Positions 1-6,064 of a stretch of 13,793 nucleotides of DNA are shown here, one piece after another. The position numbers and the translations under genes were made by a program. Position 1 is the first letter of the stretch. Every line of letters starts with the position of its first letter. Below the pieces are notes generated by a model. That model had not been told where the DNA came from. It did no database searches and saw only the letters and a list, made by a program, of their open reading frames with translations. The stretch is from Bacillota bacterium. GTDB lineage: Bacteria > Bacillota > Clostridia > Lachnospirales > Cellulosilyticaceae. The stretch covers positions 1 to 13,793 of the forward strand of contig JAEZJJ010000097.1 of the NCBI GenBank assembly GCA_023436395.1, in the 5' to 3' direction.

Positions 1-174
1 TTGTCCGTGTAACATTTCTGTTACTGACTATTTTACTTAGTACAAATGTACTGATTCTCATCTCTTAATAGAGACGTAATGAATCGACTGGTTTATAGTT
101 ACTATTTTGTTTTCAAAGTTCATTATTGCCAAGGCTTATTGCCTCTTATTGTCTGCTGTTGTTAGCCGCTGACT
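1..174 (-). other. leader of a stable-RNA (probably rRNA) operon, partial
   Basis: Read on the minus strand, this stretch lies just downstream of a strong promoter (181-209). It carries TGAACTTTGAAAAC at 122-109, which resembles the boxA antitermination and processing leader conserved upstream of Firmicute 16S rRNA genes (TTGAAAAC-type). There is no open reading frame. The transcript would leave the window at base 1, so the rRNA itself is not visible. The rRNA assignment rests on the leader pattern, not on mature rRNA sequence; another stable-RNA operon such as tRNA is possible. Confidence 0.5.
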
Positions 175-180
175 TGATTA

Positions 181-244
181 ATATTACACTACTTCCTTAC
201 TTATGTCAATGATTTTTTTATTTTTATTTTTGACTTTTTAAATT
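181..244 (-). promoter_or_regulatory. strong sigma-A promoter with UP-like element (rRNA-type)
   Basis: On the minus strand there is a perfect TTGACA (209-204), a 17-bp spacer and TAATAT (186-181). An A/T tract (210-244, A-rich on the minus strand) lies directly upstream and looks like an UP element. Transcription would start near 174 and run leftward. A perfect -35, optimal spacing and an UP element are the hallmarks of rRNA promoters, which fits the boxA-like leader that follows. Confidence 0.65.
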
Positions 245-360
245 GCCATTCAAAATACCTGTCACCTTAAAAATATAATATAAGGAAAGTTTAGGATTTT
301 ACTGATATAATTTGGTATAATAATCCTATGTTGTTATTCATTTATAGAAAGGATGAGCTT

Positions 361-705
361 ATGCCTTATATTGATTCTAAAATCACATTAAAATTATCTG
401 AGGACCAAAAAGAAGTACTTAAAACAGCACTTGGGCAAATCATTAGCACTATCCCAGGAAAAAGTGAAAATTTCCTAATGGTAGGCTTTGATGATGACTA
501 TTCTCTTTTCTTCTCAGGTAAAAAACTTGAAAAAGGTGCTTTTGTAGAAGTAAAAATCTTTGGTTCTACTTCTGACTCTGCCTTAGAACAGGTTACTTCA
601 AAAATTTGCTCACTCTATGAACAGGAATTAGGAATCCCTAAGAATGCAATCTATGTTAAATACGAGTTTGTAGATCATTGGGGATGGAATGGACATAACT
701 TCTAA
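361..705 (+). CDS. MIF-family (tautomerase superfamily) protein
   Basis: A 114-aa protein of the macrophage migration inhibitory factor / phenylpyruvate tautomerase family, small cytosolic proteins that form trimers. The ATG at 361 is chosen over an upstream ATG at 328 because AAAGGA lies about 8 nt before it. This start also puts Pro directly after Met, the catalytic N-terminal proline of the superfamily once Met is removed. The C-terminal stretch (IYVKYEFVDHWGWNGHNF) matches the end of eukaryotic MIF (VYINYYD...GWNNSTF). The length equals that of MIF (about 115 aa). A -10-like TATAAT occurs at 306-311 and again at 316-321, without a convincing -35. A terminator follows directly. The substrate in bacteria is unknown; tautomerase activity is inferred from the family. 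Confidence 0.88.
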   Translation: MPYIDSKITLKLSEDQKEVLKTALGQIISTIPGKSENFLMVGFDDDYSLFFSGKKLEKGAFVEVKIFGSTSDSALEQVTSKICSLYEQELGIPKNAIYVKYEFVDHWGWNGHNF

Positions 706-726
706 TAGCTTGAAGGTTATAACATT

Positions 727-778
727 AAAAGGGTACAAAACATGATGTGCACTTAGCTCATTTGTTTTGTACCTTTTT
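727..778. terminator. bidirectional rho-independent terminator
   Basis: GGTACAAAACA (732-742) pairs perfectly with TGTTTTGTACC (763-773), followed by T5 (774-778) on the plus strand. AAAA at 727-730 gives a T-run on the minus strand. It sits between the convergent MIF-like and M23 genes and can serve both. Confidence 0.88.
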
Positions 779-792
779 AAATAGTTTAATCA

Positions 793-1665
793 TCAATCCA
801 TTTTTACCTTCTGACCCCTTCTAATATTGCCTTCATTATAATTGCTATCTTTAGAAATAATCTTACGCCTATCATACTTTTCATAGTAGCCACACTCTAC
901 TTTTTTAATAGAACTAAATGTAATAGGTAAACCTGCTGAAAAAAAGAAACTCTTACCATCTTGTAATTGAAAATGAAGATGAGGTTCCGTAGAGTTTCCT
1001 GAATTGCCGCATTTAGCAATTTCCTCTCCTCTTTTCACCCTATCTCCTACTTTCACTTTAATAGTATTAGGGCTTAAGTGTGCTAGTACGCTATATTCTT
1101 TATCTCCATGTTGAATAACAATATAGTTTCCTCTAATGTCCTTAATCCCCTTATCTACTTGTCCATTTCCCAATAGTCTACTTTCATCTACCTTATCTTT
1201 TACTTCTACTACAACCCCATCTGCTGGTACTAGAATTATTTGCTGATAGCAATAATAACTGCCTAGATGTTTGTTATCCCCCTCATAGCTCTTTCCTTGA
1301 CTGTCTAGCATTAAGAAGTCATATGCATAACGTTGTGAGAGCATCCCCCATGAATGAGAGGTCTCTTTTTCTAATCCTCCATTTATAACCGTCCATTCTC
1401 CTTTAAAAGGAAGACTATATTCTCCTACTAATACAATATCTGTAGGATTTGGAACTTTAAATTGATGGGCTATATAAACATATGGAATACCTATCAATTG
1501 TTTAAGCGACTGAATAAATACATTCCAATCATATATGAGTGATATTAGACCAAATGCCCAAAAAAGCCAAAGTAGCTTAAATATCAGCGCATCTGAAATA
1601 AGCATTGGTAATCCTAAAAGCCCTAAATACATTAGTTTATCACATAACCTTACAAACTTTTTCAT
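793..1665 (-). CDS. membrane-anchored M23 family metallopeptidase
   Basis: A 290-aa protein with two hydrophobic N-terminal segments (about residues 12-25 and 29-45), then a LytM/M23 peptidase domain (about 85-245). The zinc-binding HLH is at 229-231 in the block GNSGNSTEPHLHFQ, and AHLSP with GDRVKRGEEIAKCGNSG gives the usual M23 strands before it. The first metal-ligand block is atypical. Asp116 in QRYAYDF is present, but the expected His four residues earlier is Arg112; the nearest His is His104 in SHSWG. This matches a divergent M23 subfamily with an ns-H-s-W...QRYAYDF pattern. The likely role is cleavage of peptidoglycan cross-bridges on the outer face, or a degenerate regulatory version. 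The start has GAGGTG 9 nt upstream. A weak candidate promoter (ATGATA-17-TATAAA) lies about 50 bp upstream. Confidence 0.85.
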   Translation of the reverse strand: MKKFVRLCDKLMYLGLLGLPMLISDALIFKLLWLFWAFGLISLIYDWNVFIQSLKQLIGIPYVYIAHQFKVPNPTDIVLVGEYSLPFKGEWTVINGGLEKETSHSWGMLSQRYAYDFLMLDSQGKSYEGDNKHLGSYYCYQQIILVPADGVVVEVKDKVDESRLLGNGQVDKGIKDIRGNYIVIQHGDKEYSVLAHLSPNTIKVKVGDRVKRGEEIAKCGNSGNSTEPHLHFQLQDGKSFFFSAGLPITFSSIKKVECGYYEKYDRRKIISKDSNYNEGNIRRGQKVKMD

Positions 1666-1790
1666 ATATTTTCACCTCGTAAGCTAATGAACTTAAAAAT
1701 ATTTTCTTCTAGTTGGTATTTATAGTTTTATGTATTAACTATATCATTCCACGGTAAATAAATCAGAAAATTAATATTATTTTAATCATC

Positions 1791-1832
1791 AAAAAGAGCT
1801 ATTGGGAGAAATATTTCTCACAATAACTCTTT
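1791..1832 (-). terminator. rho-independent terminator of the NifX-like gene
   Basis: On the minus strand the sequence AAAGAGTTATTG-tGAGAAAT pairs with ATTTCTCcCAATAGCTCTTT and ends in T5 (1795-1791). It is a long, nearly perfect stem directly downstream of the gene ending at 1842. Confidence 0.85.
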
Positions 1833-1841
1833 GAGTTCTAC

Positions 1842-2165
1842 CTATTTACTCTTACTTCTTCTATTTAACCCTCTAAGATACATATTTAAGGTTTTATTGA
1901 CACTTCCCTTAGCACCTGAGAACACCTGCATACCACAATCTTCTAAATCCTTTTTTTCCTCTCCTTTTACCTCACCGCATAATAAGACATCTACACCCTC
2001 ATTTTCTAAGATATACAATAGGCCTCTATATCCTCCTCCTGCTGATACATCTATTTTTAGCTTTCCTACCAGTTTCCCCTTATTGATTTCATACATTTCA
2101 ATTACCGTTGTTTTAGCAAGTTCTTTAGATATGTTCCTCCCGTCAGTGGTTAATGCAACTCTCAT
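1842..2165 (-). CDS. NifB/NifX family iron-molybdenum cluster-binding-domain protein
   Basis: A 107-aa single-domain protein of the dinitrogenase iron-molybdenum cofactor family (NifX/NifY/VnfX/NafY, PF02579; compare the stand-alone archaeal MTH1175-type proteins). Visible features are the N-terminal MRVALTTDG strand, the VDVLLCGEVKGEE block (residues 58-70) with Cys63-Gly64, and CGMQVFSGAKGSVNKTL (77-93), which corresponds to the family's aGI.vy.g..g.v.eai signature. The C-terminus is basic. AGGAGG lies 9 nt upstream of the ATG. Stand-alone members occur beside Mrp/NBP35 ATPases and DUF134 regulators in Clostridia; here those genes are about 0.9 kb upstream on the same strand, separated by an inserted plus-strand PilZ gene. 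The likely role is handling an Fe-S or metal cluster; nitrogen fixation itself is not implied. Confidence 0.87.
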   Translation of the reverse strand: MRVALTTDGRNISKELAKTTVIEMYEINKGKLVGKLKIDVSAGGGYRGLLYILENEGVDVLLCGEVKGEEKKDLEDCGMQVFSGAKGSVNKTLNMYLRGLNRRSKSK

Positions 2166-2256
2166 AAAAACCTCCTAACTTAGTTTTTACTCCTCTTACA
2201 TATTATGCACTCTTCTTAATATTCATGTTTATTAAATATATTATGTCTATTTAGAA

Positions 2257-2285
2257 TTGACCGAACGAGTCTTATGTCTTATAAT
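2257..2285 (+). promoter_or_regulatory. near-consensus sigma-A promoter for the PilZ gene
   Basis: TTGACC (2257-2262), a 17-bp spacer and a perfect TATAAT (2280-2285), with an expected start near 2292. This leaves a leader of about 37 nt before the ATG at 2329. Confidence 0.75.
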
Positions 2286-2328
2286 TTATGTATGTATTCA
2301 TACTTAACAGGACGGTGATTCTACAATT

Positions 2329-2952
2329 ATGTTAATTTCATTAGCTGACATTTTACGAAAAAATCAAAAAATAGAATTACTTGGGGATTCTATGCACCTT
2401 CATCTCGTAGACAGATATCGTTTGCATAGTGTTGACTCATTATTTGTAGAAGTTGATGATAGCACCTTTACATCTGGCAAATATAAGGATGTACTACTTA
2501 CGATCTATACTGATGAAGCTAGATATACTAGTCCAGTTAAAGTATATAATGTTCCTGGTGTTATATGCCTATTACAATTATGTGATATCGACTTAAAAAA
2601 GGAAGAGTTTCGTTCTACTAAAAGAATAGAGGTTTTAAAAAATGTAATGGTTGGAACCGATAGGAAACAATCAGAAGTCACACTTATAAATATATCTCTA
2701 GGTGGTATCTGCTTCTATTCCCCTACTCAATTGGTTGTTGGTAATTCCACTTTGTTTTATGACACCCTGCAAGGACAATCTCTCATACTCCCTTTCAAGA
2801 TTTTACGAGAACGTTTTAATGAAGAAAAAAACACCTATATCTATCACTGCCAGTTTAGTAAATATCCCCGTTCTACAGAAAGTATTTTAGAAAAGGAAAT
2901 TGTTGCTTTGCAATTGTTACATATTAAAAAAAATAATACGCTTTCTAGATAA
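2329..2952 (+). CDS. PilZ domain protein (c-di-GMP receptor, YcgR-like)
   Basis: A 207-aa cytosolic protein. The N-terminal ~85 residues form a beta-rich YcgR-N-like region (MHLHLVDRY, then VYNVPGVICLLQL). The PilZ domain occupies about 90-200. Both c-di-GMP-binding signatures are present: RSTKR (R95-x3-R99) and NISLGG (N121-x-S123-x-x-G126). The family links cyclic-di-GMP levels to motility, exopolysaccharide or adhesion by binding a partner protein; no such partner is nearby. It is a monocistronic unit with its own strong promoter and a strong terminator. The ribosome binding site is modest (AGGACGGTG, about 11 nt before the ATG). It interrupts what is otherwise a run of minus-strand metal-cluster genes. 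Confidence 0.88.
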   Translation: MLISLADILRKNQKIELLGDSMHLHLVDRYRLHSVDSLFVEVDDSTFTSGKYKDVLLTIYTDEARYTSPVKVYNVPGVICLLQLCDIDLKKEEFRSTKRIEVLKNVMVGTDRKQSEVTLINISLGGICFYSPTQLVVGNSTLFYDTLQGQSLILPFKILRERFNEEKNTYIYHCQFSKYPRSTESILEKEIVALQLLHIKKNNTLSR

Positions 2953-2983
2953 TCTATAGCATCATTTGTATTTGAGCATATAA

Positions 2984-3032
2984 GAAGACCGTATAAAAAA
3001 GAGTATGATCTCTACTTTTATACGGTCTTTTC
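2984..3032. terminator. rho-independent terminator between PilZ and mrp genes
   Basis: AAGACCGTATAAAA (about 2985-2998) pairs with TTTTATACGGTCTT (about 3016-3029), enclosing a small inner AGAG/CTCT stem. It ends in a T-rich tail on the plus strand. The T-run on the minus strand is poorer, so it serves mainly the PilZ gene and may also stop mrp transcripts. Confidence 0.85.
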
Positions 3033-3098
3033 TATATTATTTAATCTCTCCTTTTATATCTTTTCCTGTTTACCTCAATTGCTAGAGTATTTAATCCA

Positions 3099-3941
3099 TT
3101 AATTATTACAAAATGCCATAATACGGTCTGTTACACTACTTACTAAATCTTCCTCAACTGCTTCCACTTGTCCCTTGTCACAAAGGGCTGCAAAAGCTGG
3201 GTCAATAGGTAACTGAGCTAAAACTTCTAATCCTTGTTCTGCCGCTACTTCTTGTATTTTACTTTCACCAAAGATAAAGTGTTTGTTTTCACAATCTGGA
3301 CATTTGAAGTAGCTGTAGTTTTCAACAATCCCTATAATAGGTACATTCATCATCTGAGCCATTTTTACTGCTTTACCTACAATCATAGATACAAGGTCTT
3401 GAGGTGATGTTACTATAATAATCCCATCTACTGGAATAGATTGAAATACTGTAAGTGGTACATCCCCTGTTCCTGGAGGCATATCTACGAACATATAGTC
3501 AACATCTTGCCAGATTACTTCTTGCCAAAATTGCTTTACAGCACCAGCTATAACAGGTCCTCTCCATACAACAGGATCTGTAGGTTTATCTAACAATAAA
3601 TTGATGGACATAATGTCAATACCACTCTTAGTTTGTACTGGATATAATCCCTCTTCAGTAGCATAGGCTTTTTGATTAATGCCAAAAAGCTTTGGAATAG
3701 ATGGTCCTGTAATATCTGCATCTAATATAGCGCTCTTATATCCTTTGCGATTCATAGAAACAGCTAGTCTTGATGTAAGACTAGATTTTCCTACACCACC
3801 TTTACCACTCACAACCCCAATTACCTTTTTAATATGACTAAGGTTATGTGGCTCTTCTAGAAAACTTTTAGGGGCTGATTTTCTAGAAGAGCAAGTTTGC
3901 TGACAACTTCCACAGCTACTGCTTGTACATTCTTCGCTCAT
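3099..3941 (-). CDS. Mrp/NBP35 family ATP-binding protein
   Basis: A 280-aa P-loop ATPase of the Mrp/ApbC/NBP35 group, cytosolic scaffolds or carriers that assemble [4Fe-4S] clusters and pass them to apo-proteins. The deviant Walker A is GKGGVGKS (residues 46-53). The switch/Walker B region is DADITGPS (74-81) and VDMPPGTGD (152-160). The conserved C-terminal cluster-binding CxxC is Cys214-Pro-Asp-Cys217, inside ENYSYFKCPDC. A Cys-rich N-terminal tail (Cys5, 10, 13, 17) resembles the N-terminal ferredoxin-like cluster site of NBP35. There is no MIP18/DUF59 domain, which marks the short Mrp form. AAGGAGAT lies 8 nt before the ATG. It is the second gene after the DUF134 gene (56-bp gap) and is presumably co-transcribed from the palindrome-embedded promoter. 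Confidence 0.95.
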   Translation of the reverse strand: MSEECTSSSCGSCQQTCSSRKSAPKSFLEEPHNLSHIKKVIGVVSGKGGVGKSSLTSRLAVSMNRKGYKSAILDADITGPSIPKLFGINQKAYATEEGLYPVQTKSGIDIMSINLLLDKPTDPVVWRGPVIAGAVKQFWQEVIWQDVDYMFVDMPPGTGDVPLTVFQSIPVDGIIIVTSPQDLVSMIVGKAVKMAQMMNVPIIGIVENYSYFKCPDCENKHFIFGESKIQEVAAEQGLEVLAQLPIDPAFAALCDKGQVEAVEEDLVSSVTDRIMAFCNN

Positions 3942-3997
3942 ATTTAAATCTCCTTTTTATCATTAAATTACTTTATTAACTTCTTCATTAGGATCTC

Positions 3998-4339
3998 TTA
4001 AGTCCTTTTTGGGAAAGGGCAATGCTTACATCCCTTAGCATTTTGGCATCTTGAATTAGAAACTTCATAGTTTCCACCTTCAATAGAAATCGATTTCCCT
4101 ATCACAAGGGCTTCCGCTACTTTATGCCTAGCACTATAGAGAATACGTTGAAATGTCCCTCTTGAAACAGACATTCTTTCTGCTGCTGCATCTTGTTCCA
4201 ACCCTTCGAAATCTGTAAGTCTTATACTTTCTAGTTCTTCTACACACAAAATAATTTCTTCGTTTATTTTTGCATCTGATTGAAACAACCTATGTGTAGG
4301 CTCCACGCAAACACGCCTACATTTGGCTATTCTAGGCAT
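3998..4339 (-). CDS. DUF134 family HTH protein, probable regulator of mrp operon
   Basis: A 113-aa protein of the DUF134 family (PF02001). It has the family's MPR...CRRVC start, the block EEIILCVEELESIRLTDFEG, and a sigma-70-region-4-like helix-turn-helix (about residues 46-76: LEQDAAAERMSVSRGTFQRI). The C-terminus carries Cys98-x5-Cys104-x2-Cys107, and Cys7-x3-Cys11 is near the N-terminus. These cysteines could bind an Fe-S cluster or metal, which would make it a sensor for the cluster carrier encoded next; that is inference. The gene is first in the operon with mrp, and its promoter lies in a perfect inverted repeat, which fits autoregulation. The ribosome binding site is AGGAAAG, 11 nt before the ATG. 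Confidence 0.92.
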   Translation of the reverse strand: MPRIAKCRRVCVEPTHRLFQSDAKINEEIILCVEELESIRLTDFEGLEQDAAAERMSVSRGTFQRILYSARHKVAEALVIGKSISIEGGNYEVSNSRCQNAKGCKHCPFPKRT

Positions 4340-4372
4340 GGCATCACTTCTTTCCTATGTTGTTTCTAGTTA

Positions 4373-4418
4373 AAACGGGCATATGCACAATATCATTATA
4401 TTGTGCATATGCCCGTTT
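4373..4418. repeat. perfect 21-bp inverted repeat with 4-nt loop (operator/terminator)
   Basis: The left arm 4373-4393 (AAACGGGCATATGCACAATAT) is exactly reverse-complementary to the right arm 4398-4418, with loop CATT (4394-4397). Each arm holds its own small palindrome, GCATATGC. It begins 1 bp after the stop codon of the minus-strand nucleotidyltransferase-like gene. In that gene's transcript it forms a 21-bp hairpin followed by TTTT, so it can act as terminator. It also contains the spacer and -10 of the promoter for the DUF134-mrp operon, so it can act as an operator. Confidence 0.85.
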
Positions 4419-4423
4419 GTCAA
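4395..4423 (-). promoter_or_regulatory. consensus sigma-A promoter of the DUF134-mrp operon inside a palindrome
   Basis: On the minus strand there is a perfect TTGACA (4423-4418), a 17-bp spacer (4417-4401) and a perfect TATAAT (4400-4395). The -35 overlaps the TGA stop codon (4422-4420) of the upstream gene. The whole spacer lies in one arm of the 21-bp inverted repeat, and the -10 straddles the loop and the first bases of that arm. Transcription would begin near 4388, inside the other arm. A consensus promoter this strong, buried in a dyad, strongly suggests repression by a dimer. Confidence 0.8.
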
Positions 4424-4779
4424 CGCCATGTCAGTTGACTTAAATTTATCTTTTCTAACTCAATCTGCTTTAATTTTGTGGAAGTAAGCAGATATTTTGT
4501 ATATAGGGTTTCTGGTAAAATAATGAGTTCTATTTGAAACACCTCATCATTAATACGATAAATCATTTCTTCAACTTCTAAATGTAATCTATGAATGTCT
4601 CTGTTTGAATGTTCTTCACCTATTAGCACCAAAACATTAATCATATTTCCAAGTTCTAAATCTCCTCTAGCATAACTTCCAAATAGATAAATCTCGCTTG
4701 CGGGAATGAGCTTTGTAATCACATCATAACAAAGCCTAACTCTTCCCTCATATTTTACTGGCAAATTGAGATACTGCAT
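4420..4779 (-). CDS. nucleotidyltransferase-fold protein lacking catalytic aspartates
   Basis: A 119-aa protein of the MNT/KNTase-like minimal nucleotidyltransferase fold. The hallmark GSYARGD (Gly34-Ser35...Arg38-Gly39) is intact. At the exact spacing where the family has S-D-I-D-L (the two metal-binding Asp), it reads N-M-I-N-V: Met46 and Asn48 replace both aspartates. It is therefore very likely catalytically inactive and perhaps a binding or regulatory subunit. The ATG at 4779 is chosen because GGGGGAGG lies just upstream; an in-frame ATG at 4794 has no ribosome binding site. It follows the 356-aa gene by 27 bp and shares its transcript. No HEPN partner is adjacent, so a MNT-HEPN toxin-antitoxin pair is not supported. 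The stop codon overlaps the -35 box of the next operon. Confidence 0.75.
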   Translation of the reverse strand: MQYLNLPVKYEGRVRLCYDVITKLIPASEIYLFGSYARGDLELGNMINVLVLIGEEHSNRDIHRLHLEVEEMIYRINDEVFQIELIILPETLYTKYLLTSTKLKQIELEKINLSQLTWR

Positions 4780-4806
4780 ATTTGCCTCCCCCATTTCTAC
4801 ATACGT

Positions 4807-5877
4807 TTAGAAAAATATCTTCTTACCACCCTGCTTAAATACCTTAAACCCTATCTCTTCAAAATCATATTTATCTAATAACTCTTCAAGATAGCTGATA
4901 AACTCTACCATATCAAATACTATACAATCAATATAACTACGAAATAAACCTGTAGCATTTCCAATGTACTTCACAACATGCTTCTCTTTATTTATTTTTA
5001 TAAGCTGATCTTCTAATCGATTTTGTAAATTTAATGCACTCTCTGGAGACATCTTCTCTGTATTAAAAAATATAAAACCATAAGTAATGCCTAACTGACT
5101 TCCTTCATCTAATGTTCCAAGCTGCCCCGTATAATATTCCTTTATAAGTGACATAAGCGCACTTTTCCCCTTATAAACGTCTTCTCTCAGTGCCCTATTA
5201 TGTTCTGGATTAGGCGTAAGTTCATAGATGGTGTATACTTCACACAAGTCTTCATAAAGGGGGAGCTCATAATTGTTAATAGCCTCTTCTATATATGCCT
5301 TTAGCCGGGGTAAAGTAATTCCCTCCTCATCTTTAGGCCTATTTATTAGCTCTACTTCTCCTATATAACTCATATCATATACTTCTCCAATAAATTGTTG
5401 CATCAAAATAATAAATGCCATATAGACTTCTGAATCATCCGTATCTTCAATCTGATCTATATATACTTCTAAATTAATCCTATCCTCTTCAAAGCTTGGA
5501 TAAATACTCATGTCTTTTATTTCTACTTTAAAGCCACATACTTCTAATGTACACTCTGCTTCTGTCACCATGAGTTTTTGCATCTCATAGAAACTCCAAT
5601 ACTCTAATAATTCCTCTGGGGCTCTCTCCTTCCAATAACTTAAGGCAAATAGTTTAGCTTTATTTCCTTCTGGTGTAAGCATTAATTCCCATTTGTTAGT
5701 TTCAGAATTAAATCTTATTTGGAAGCTACGTGTATAAAAGGTACTTTCTATCAATTCTTCAATACGATTTCTAGCCTTTTGAAAAGAATCTTTATTTTGA
5801 AGACATTGTCTTAAATATGTCTCTTCTTCTAAAAAGAATTTCCAAAATAACTCTATTTTCTCTTTAAAGCTTTTCAT
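4807..5877 (-). CDS. uncharacterised 356-aa acidic protein
   Basis: I do not recognise a named family with confidence. The ATG at 5877 has AAAGGGG 8 nt upstream; a GTG at 5898 opens the same frame but has no good site. The protein is acidic, soluble and rich in Glu, Tyr, Phe and Leu, with no signal peptide or membrane segment. The first ~110 residues (WKFFLEEETYLRQ, then ELMLTPEGNKAKLFALSYW, then APEELLEYWSFYEMQ) follow a layout I associate with a loose group of bacterial proteins that start with W-x-(F/W)-F...E and carry an 'elvItaeGn...f..v..L...AP.l..W' block; this is only a resemblance. The remainder is alpha/beta without visible motifs. It contains no R-x4-6-H HEPN motif. The 27-bp gap to the nucleotidyltransferase-like gene suggests the two products act together. 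Confidence 0.75.
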   Translation of the reverse strand: MKSFKEKIELFWKFFLEEETYLRQCLQNKDSFQKARNRIEELIESTFYTRSFQIRFNSETNKWELMLTPEGNKAKLFALSYWKERAPEELLEYWSFYEMQKLMVTEAECTLEVCGFKVEIKDMSIYPSFEEDRINLEVYIDQIEDTDDSEVYMAFIILMQQFIGEVYDMSYIGEVELINRPKDEEGITLPRLKAYIEEAINNYELPLYEDLCEVYTIYELTPNPEHNRALREDVYKGKSALMSLIKEYYTGQLGTLDEGSQLGITYGFIFFNTEKMSPESALNLQNRLEDQLIKINKEKHVVKYIGNATGLFRSYIDCIVFDMVEFISYLEELLDKYDFEEIGFKVFKQGGKKIFF

Positions 5878-6014
5878 CCATTTTCCCCTTTCTAGCACTA
5901 GAGTATTTCTAATTATATATTAACAAAATTTTCTTAACTTTTCATTAATTAAATTAAAAGCACTTTCTATTATTTTATTTACTAATTAAATGTTATATTT
6001 TTAAACAATTTTGT

Positions 6015-6035
6015 CGTATAATATAATTATATACG
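6015..6035. promoter_or_regulatory. 21-bp dyad upstream of the VanY gene
   Basis: CGTATA (6015-6020) and TATACG (6030-6035) form an inverted repeat in which 8 of 10 base pairs match. A TATAAT (6017-6022) lies inside it, 43 nt before the start codon. No good -35 box was found at 16-18 bp. It could be an operator over the vanY promoter or simply AT-rich sequence. Confidence 0.3.
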
Positions 6036-6064
6036 GCATATGACCTAGAAGGGAGAGGAACATC

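Noticed and set aside
1831..2178. Plus-strand open frame opposite the NifX-like gene
   Set aside because: It is antisense to a well-supported gene with a perfect ribosome binding site. Its translation is Ser/Pro/Leu-rich, low-complexity shadow sequence.
2702..2890. Second plus-strand frame inside the PilZ gene
   Set aside because: It lies wholly within the PilZ coding sequence in another frame and has no supporting signal.
4420..5877. MNT-HEPN toxin-antitoxin system
   Set aside because: The nucleotidyltransferase-like protein lacks both catalytic Asp and the partner has no R-x4-6-H motif; at 356 aa it is also far larger than HEPN toxins.
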